From assembly GCA_018646705.1 (NCBI GenBank), contig JABGUG010000064.1:1-33025 (forward strand): a stretch of 33,025 bases of DNA, written 5' to 3'. How positions within the stretch are numbered: the stretch's first letter is position 1; every line of letters starts with the position of its first letter. This document shows, piece after piece, positions 28,851-33,025 of the stretch. The DNA is from Candidatus Parcubacteria bacterium. Its GTDB lineage: Bacteria; Patescibacteriota; Patescibacteriia; Magasanikbacterales; UBA922. The position numbers and the translations under genes are program-made. Under the pieces are notes generated by a model. The model saw nothing but the letters and a program-made list of their open reading frames with translations. It did no database searches and was not told the origin of the DNA.

Positions 28851-30650
28851 ATGAGTGACGATGTTCAAAATATAAAAGACAAAATTGATGTGGTAGATCT
28901 TGTGGGTGAATATGTACAGCTGAAACCCGCTGGCATCAATCACAAGGGCTTGTGTCCATTTCATCAGGAAAAGACCCCATCATTTATGGCCAGTCGTGAA
29001 CGACAGAATTGGCATTGTTTTGGTTGCTCCAAGGGCGGGGATATTTTTACCTTTGTAGAAGAGATGGAAGGAATGGAATTTCGTGAAGCACTCAAGTATT
29101 TAGCAGACAAAGCAGGAATTCAACTTACAACAAATTTCAAAAGTGAAGCCGAGTCAAGTCAGAAAAATAGAATCAAAGATATTAATCGTGCTGCCGCTTC
29201 CTTTTATCATAATGTGCTCACAAAAATGGACACATCAAAAGGTGCTCAAGAGTATTTGAAAGATAGAGGGCTGTTGCAAGAAACTATTGAAACATGGCAG
29301 ATTGGGTTTGTTCCAGATCAATGGGATTTACTCACACAATATTTATTGAAAAAAGGTTTTGGCATTGATGATTTGGTAGTATCAGGATTGACTATCAAGC
29401 GTGAAGGTGCAAGCACTCAAACAATGAAAGGATTTTATGATCGTTTTCGTGGACGCATCATGTTTCCTATTTGGGATGTGCATGATAATGTCGTTGGTTT
29501 TACTGGACGAGTATTAGTGGAAACAGAAAAGAGTGGTGGAAAATATGTAAATACTCCACAAACTCCTGTATATGATAAATCACGGGTTGTATTTGGTTTA
29601 AATAAATCTAAAAAAGAAATCAAAAGCAAAGATTTGGTTGTGGTTGTCGAAGGTCAAATGGACGTGATTGCATGTCATCAAGCTGGAATGATAAACGTAG
29701 TTGCTACAAGTGGAACAGCCATGACTGAAGAGCAGATAAAATTACTCAAACGTTATTCAGCAAATATGAACATGGCGTTTGATAGTGATGAGGCAGGAGA
29801 AAAAGCAGCGCGACGTGGTATTGAACTTGCAGTAAAGGCAGGAATGAATGTGCGAGTAATACAAGTACCAGATGGTGTTGGAAAAGATCCAGATGAAGTT
29901 TTGAAAAATAATAAACAAGTATGGTTTGATTCTGTTGAACATGCGCAAGATGTAATGAAATGGTATTTTGGACGTGCGTTTACTGAAAAAGATATAAAAA
30001 ATCCAAAGGACAAACAAATTATAGCGACTGAATTACTAAAAGAAATAAAAAATATTCCTTTTGCTGTTGAAAAAGATCATTGGTTACAGACTCTGTCTCA
30101 AGATTTGGGTGTGGATATTGATGTTTTACGAGAAAATATGGCTCAAATCAAAGAAGAAAATAGTAAAAAGTTTATAAAGGTAGAAAGTAAAAAGGATATT
30201 AATAGTCAGATTGCAATTGAAAAAACACGATTGGATTTAATTGTAGAACGATTTTTGATAATGATATTAAAGTTTCATAAACAACTTTCAACTTTCAACT
30301 TTCAACTTTCAACTTCTCTATCCACAGGGACTTATGCAGAGCTTTACGAAAATGTAAAAAACGCGTATACTAAGGGAGAGTTAAACATTGACCAATTACG
30401 CAATGAATTTCATCGCGAAGGTCAAGAAAATATAGTAGATGTACTTCTCTTAGCAGGTGAGAAGGATTTTGCTACATTAAGCGAAAAAGACGCAAAAATT
30501 GAAATAGAAAAACTTAGTAGTACAGTAAAAAATGAATGGCTAAAGGGTGAGAGAAAGCGTCTTCAAACAGCAATTTCGCAAGCAGAAAAAATAGGGGACA
30601 AAGATAAGCTTGCAGAATTAATGCAAGAATTTCAAAATTTAAATTTATAA
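28851..30650 (+). CDS. dnaG: DNA primase
   Basis: DnaG lays down RNA primers for replication. The 599-residue protein has the N-terminal CHC2 zinc finger (C35, H38, C56, C59 in CPFH and HCFGC), the RNA polymerase core (QIGFVPDQWDLL, GRIMFPIWD), and the Toprim domain VVVVEGQMDVIACHQAG near residue 265 with MAFDSDEAGEKAA. The helicase-binding C-terminal domain is helical and divergent. Near residue 480 it contains the peptide KQLSTFNFQLSTSLST, translated from a CAACTTT tandem repeat. The gene order dnaG-rpoD is the classic macromolecular synthesis operon; rpsU is absent. Confidence 0.96.
   Translation: MSDDVQNIKDKIDVVDLVGEYVQLKPAGINHKGLCPFHQEKTPSFMASRERQNWHCFGCSKGGDIFTFVEEMEGMEFREALKYLADKAGIQLTTNFKSEAESSQKNRIKDINRAAASFYHNVLTKMDTSKGAQEYLKDRGLLQETIETWQIGFVPDQWDLLTQYLLKKGFGIDDLVVSGLTIKREGASTQTMKGFYDRFRGRIMFPIWDVHDNVVGFTGRVLVETEKSGGKYVNTPQTPVYDKSRVVFGLNKSKKEIKSKDLVVVVEGQMDVIACHQAGMINVVATSGTAMTEEQIKLLKRYSANMNMAFDSDEAGEKAARRGIELAVKAGMNVRVIQVPDGVGKDPDEVLKNNKQVWFDSVEHAQDVMKWYFGRAFTEKDIKNPKDKQIIATELLKEIKNIPFAVEKDHWLQTLSQDLGVDIDVLRENMAQIKEENSKKFIKVESKKDINSQIAIEKTRLDLIVERFLIMILKFHKQLSTFNFQLSTSLSTGTYAELYENVKNAYTKGELNIDQLRNEFHREGQENIVDVLLLAGEKDFATLSEKDAKIEIEKLSSTVKNEWLKGERKRLQTAISQAEKIGDKDKLAELMQEFQNLNL
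30282..30315. repeat. 7-bp tandem repeat (CAACTTT)4 inside dnaG
   Basis: Four exact copies plus a partial fifth of CAACTTT run through dnaG. Because 7 is not a multiple of 3 the frame cycles and yields QLSTFNFQLSTS. Confidence 0.9.
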
Positions 30651-30674
30651 ACAGGTTAATCTGTTTTGGAAAAC

Positions 30675-32201
30675 ATGCCAAGGAAAAAAACAAAATCTAA
30701 GGCCGTTGCGAAGAAATCTGTAAAAAAGAAGATTCGCAAAAAATCAGCTGCTAAAAAAGCAGCTCCAAAAAAACGAGTAACTACTCGTAAAAAAACAACT
30801 ACCCGTAAAACTACAATAAAACGGGCTCCGCGCAAAAAGACGACGCGCAGTACAAAAAAAACGTCTACAAAGAAAAAACCAGCCACAAAGAAAAAGGTGG
30901 TAGCAAAGAAACGCGTAGCGACAAAAAAGCGTGTCACAAAAAAACCACGCAAAGTTGCTGCCAAAAAAGCTTTATCTCGAGGTAAAGCTAAACCATCTAG
31001 TAAAAAAACAAAACAAAAGCCTTCTACAAAAAGGCGTGTTTTGCGTACACGTCCAAAGAAGTTCAAAAAACCTCTAATGGACGAACCGTTTAAAATACCA
31101 ACTGAACAAGATATTCATGTGCTTGTCCAAAAAGGTAGGAATAGAGGATTTCTCACAGAACGTGAAATTATTTCTCTTTTTGCACGCGCTGAACATTATG
31201 TAGATTTGTATGAATATTTTTTAAGCTTACTTGATAAAAATAGTGTAGCAGTTGTGGAGGCTCAAGAAGGATTGCTTGGTGGAGATAGAAGGGCTCAAAA
31301 AGCAGAAGTTATTAGTGGATTGCAAGGTGAACAGCCAGACGTAGAGTCCGGAGGTTTCTTTGATCTTGGAAATATTTCACAAGATTCAATTCAAATGTAT
31401 TTGCGTGAGATTGGTAAGGTGCCTCTTCTTACAGCAGAGCAAGAAGTAGAGCTCGCAAAAGGAAAAGAACGTGGTGACAAAAATTCTGAGCGAAGAATGA
31501 TCGAAGCAAACTTGAGGTTAGTTGTTTCTATTGCAAAGAAATTCGTTGGAAAATCTTTATCATTACTTGATCTTATTCAAGAAGGAAATATTGGATTATT
31601 TCGTGCAGTGAAGAAGTTTGATTATCGTCGAGGATATAAGTTTAGTACATACGCTACATGGTGGGTTCGTCAAGCTATTACTAGATCTCTAGCAGATCAT
31701 TCTCGTACGATTCGTATTCCTGTTCACATGGTAGAGACCATCAATCGTCTCATGCAGGTTTCTCGTAGACTCTTACAAGACTTGGGTCGTGATGCAACTC
31801 CAGAAGAAATTGCTGCTGAGATGGGTGAGGATTTGGTAAAGGTCAAACATATTATCAAAATTTCTCAAGATACTGTTTCGCTCGAAACTTCTGTGGGGGA
31901 CGATGATGATGACGATACATCTCTTTCTGATTTTATCGAAGATATTAAAAACATCAGCCCATCACAAGCTGCAGGAGCAGAACTTTTGAAAGATTATATA
32001 GGAGAAGCAATACAAGATTTGTCTCCACGTGAAAAAAAGATTCTTGAGATGAGATTTGGTCTGACTGACGGTGTAACACATACGCTCGAAGAAGTAGGTA
32101 AAGAATTTGGTGTTACACGTGAGCGTATTCGTCAGATCGAAGCCAAGTCACTAGAAAAGATAAAAGGATTTGGTATTATTGAAAAACTTAATGATTATTA
32201 A
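30675..32201 (+). CDS. rpoD: RNA polymerase primary sigma factor with basic histone-H1-like N-terminus
   Basis: The C-terminal two-thirds is a standard sigma70: region 1.2 [23 protein letters not shown], region 2 [12 protein letters not shown] to [19 protein letters not shown] (core binding, -10 recognition), region 3, and region 4 [22 protein letters not shown] (helix-turn-helix for -35 boxes). The first 130 residues are almost only K, R, A, T and S ([19 protein letters not shown] and on), like the tails of histone H1, in place of the acidic region 1.1 of E. coli RpoD. The ATG at 30675 is preferred to TTG at 30666. It lies 24 bp after dnaG. Confidence 0.95.
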   Translation: MPRKKTKSKAVAKKSVKKKIRKKSAAKKAAPKKRVTTRKKTTTRKTTIKRAPRKKTTRSTKKTSTKKKPATKKKVVAKKRVATKKRVTKKPRKVAAKKALSRGKAKPSSKKTKQKPSTKRRVLRTRPKKFKKPLMDEPFKIPTEQDIHVLVQKGRNRGFLTEREIISLFARAEHYVDLYEYFLSLLDKNSVAVVEAQEGLLGGDRRAQKAEVISGLQGEQPDVESGGFFDLGNISQDSIQMYLREIGKVPLLTAEQEVELAKGKERGDKNSERRMIEANLRLVVSIAKKFVGKSLSLLDLIQEGNIGLFRAVKKFDYRRGYKFSTYATWWVRQAITRSLADHSRTIRIPVHMVETINRLMQVSRRLLQDLGRDATPEEIAAEMGEDLVKVKHIIKISQDTVSLETSVGDDDDDDTSLSDFIEDIKNISPSQAAGAELLKDYIGEAIQDLSPREKKILEMRFGLTDGVTHTLEEVGKEFGVTRERIRQIEAKSLEKIKGFGIIEKLNDY

Positions 32202-32215
32202 TTAACCAATACAGT

Positions 32216-32668
32216 ATGAAATATTATTCTATAGCAGGTTTTTTAATGGCATTATTGCTACTTGGTACTGCATGTACTGAAATACCTTATGATGCATCTG
32301 ATAGGGATGTAGATCATGACACATCTACACAGCAAGAGGTAGAATCAGAAGAAGTAACTGACCAAAGTTGGGAAGATACTATAGATTCTGAATTACAAAT
32401 CGTATTTGCAAGAAAATATGACAAAAGAGTTGATGACGTGACAGTTCACATTGGTCTTGCAAAAGAAAATAAGTTTGTTCGTGGAGAAATGACAATGAAA
32501 AATTTAGATACTCCCGAAGGTATAGAAGGTGGAATATTTTATGCAGTACGTCACAGTAGTAGTGGTGAATGGATAATTGTGCATGATGGTAATGGAGTTA
32601 TACCATGTGAACCATTAGAACTATATGATTTTCCTCTACATATGATGGGTAATTGTGTAAATGAATAA
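32216..32668 (+). CDS. Putative lipoprotein of unknown function
   Basis: The 150-residue product has a short N-terminus, a hydrophobic stretch and LLLGTAC, a plausible but non-ideal lipobox with the cysteine at about residue 20. The mature part is acidic (DASDRDVDHDTSTQQEVESEE, then a domain with EWIIVHDGNGVIPCEPL), with no recognised family. It follows rpoD by 14 bp and ends at a terminator, so it is probably the last gene of the dnaG-rpoD transcript. Confidence 0.75.
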   Translation: MKYYSIAGFLMALLLLGTACTEIPYDASDRDVDHDTSTQQEVESEEVTDQSWEDTIDSELQIVFARKYDKRVDDVTVHIGLAKENKFVRGEMTMKNLDTPEGIEGGIFYAVRHSSSGEWIIVHDGNGVIPCEPLELYDFPLHMMGNCVNE

Positions 32669-32689
32669 AAACTATTGAAATATATAAAA

Positions 32690-32710
32690 AAACCGCCGAT
32701 GAGGCGGTTT
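32690..32710 (+). terminator. Terminator of the dnaG-rpoD-lipoprotein operon
   Basis: AAACCGCC (32690-32697) pairs with GGCGGTTT (32703-32710) around a GATGA loop, with A run before and T after. Confidence 0.85.
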
Positions 32711-32737
32711 TACTATTCTTATTACCACTCGTGATAA
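32709..32737 (+). promoter_or_regulatory. Possible promoter facing island F
   Basis: TTTACT (32709-32714) and GATAAT (32732-32737) are 17 bp apart, at the AT-to-GC change of island F. The start would be near 32744, just ahead of the hairpin at 32750. Weaker than the TTGACA promoters of the other islands. Confidence 0.35.
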
Positions 32738-32749
32738 TAACAACAGTCG

Positions 32750-32785
32750 AAGGAGGGCGCGGTGAACGTACGCGCCTTCCTTTTT
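32750..32785 (+). terminator. GC-rich hairpin with T run, terminator or 5' leader structure
   Basis: AAGGAGGGCGCG (32750-32761) pairs over 12 positions (one G-U) with CGCGCCTTCCTT (32771-32782), followed by five T (32781-32785). The 5' arm contains a full Shine-Dalgarno AAGGAGG followed by GTG at 32762 (a 19-codon frame). It may be a terminator for plus-strand readthrough or a regulated leader; the data do not decide. Confidence 0.5.
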
Positions 32786-32884
32786 GCGTTGCCCAACATT
32801 GTTGGACCATGCGATGATTGAGGCTGTTGCCTTCGTCATCACTCCCTCCTTCATCTGTGGGTCCGAGAACCCTCGTGACCAGGT

Positions 32885-33025
32885 TTATGAGACCTGGCTC
32901 CTGCGCTCAACGCGCTTGCGCGCCATCTCGGCGTCGTAGGCCTGAACGGCATTACGCCCGATCAAGGCGCGCATGCTCGTGCGACCAAGCGCGATGCCGA
33001 TCGCCGATGTGGCAGTGATCGAGCG
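32885..33025 (-). CDS. ORFan gene of GC-rich island F, C-terminal part only
   Basis: A minus-strand frame runs from the window edge to a TAA at 32885 (46 codons). By hand count 37 of 46 codons end in G or C, which supports coding. The visible part contains SIGIALGRT-like small-residue stretches (ITATSAIGIALGRTSM) and ends AEMARKRVERRSQVS. No family is recognised and the start lies outside the window. A plus-strand frame (ATG at 32814, stop at 32940, VITPSFICGSENPRDQVYET) overlaps its 3' end and is a competing reading, so direction is not certain. The gap 32669-32884 holds the terminator, hairpin and possible promoter. Confidence 0.45.
   Translation of the reverse strand, partial: RSITATSAIGIALGRTSMRALIGRNAVQAYDAEMARKRVERRSQVS

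Noticed and set aside
30656-31066. Minus-strand 136-codon frame rich in F, V and R
   Set aside because: Antisense reading of the lysine/alanine-rich rpoD tail; no promoter or start context.
32672-32839. Minus-strand frame MTKATASIIAWSNNVGQRKK preceded by AAGGAGG
   Set aside because: Good ribosome binding site, but the frame passes through the GC-rich hairpin and the operon terminator, and the C-terminal part is clearly non-coding A+T-rich DNA. Left out of the gene list, though a shorter functional peptide cannot be excluded.

Overview
This window is A+T-rich bacterial chromosome that looks like a Candidate Phyla Radiation (Patescibacteria) genome, probably of the Parcubacteria/ABY1 side. The clues are a stand-alone SWIB-domain protein, a DUF5667 secreted protein, an archaeal-type UMP kinase, a two-gene TraG/VirD4-like membrane ATPase module, a TSP3-repeat surface protein, the near absence of Shine-Dalgarno sequences in front of housekeeping genes, and many small secreted or membrane proteins of unknown function. 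The lineage call is an inference from gene content; no rRNA is present.

Layout. From 0.5 to 24.0 kb almost everything is on the minus strand: an LCP-family protein, rlmN, tRNA-Gln(CTG), a C39-peptidase-like gene split by a frameshift at an A8 tract, dnaX, (plus-strand SWIB gene), a coiled-coil protein, the ATPase module, an IVS-type four-helix protein, a run of small metabolic and hypothetical genes (membrane protein, NUDIX, aminotransferase, YwbE, DUF5667, MazG-like, COG2509 flavoprotein, methyltransferase, several membrane proteins), a DUF4239-like protein, a DUF5661 protein and cysS. At about 24.1 kb the strand switches; to the right lie a DUF559 nuclease, a holin-like membrane protein, the TSP3 protein, an NTF2-like membrane protein, pyrH, and the macromolecular synthesis pair dnaG-rpoD followed by a lipoprotein.

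Superimposed on this are five short G+C-rich islands (about 1-455, 19584-20245, 21296-22084, 28420-28790 and 32740-33025). They sit between host genes and carry short ORFan genes with G/C-ending codons. Four have their own near-consensus promoter, TTGACA with exactly 17 bp to a TA-rich -10 box, right at the AT-to-GC transition. Most of their genes have a recognisable Shine-Dalgarno sequence, which the surrounding host genes lack. Two end in a strong hairpin terminator. They look like independently transcribed cassettes with a different coding style from the host and are the most interesting feature of the window.

A second layer is repeat invasion: two 105-bp cloverleaf-like repeats (one abutting the DUF559 nuclease gene), 20-bp perfect palindromes inserted in frame inside dnaX and other genes, and 7-bp tandem repeats in or beside genes, including inside dnaG.
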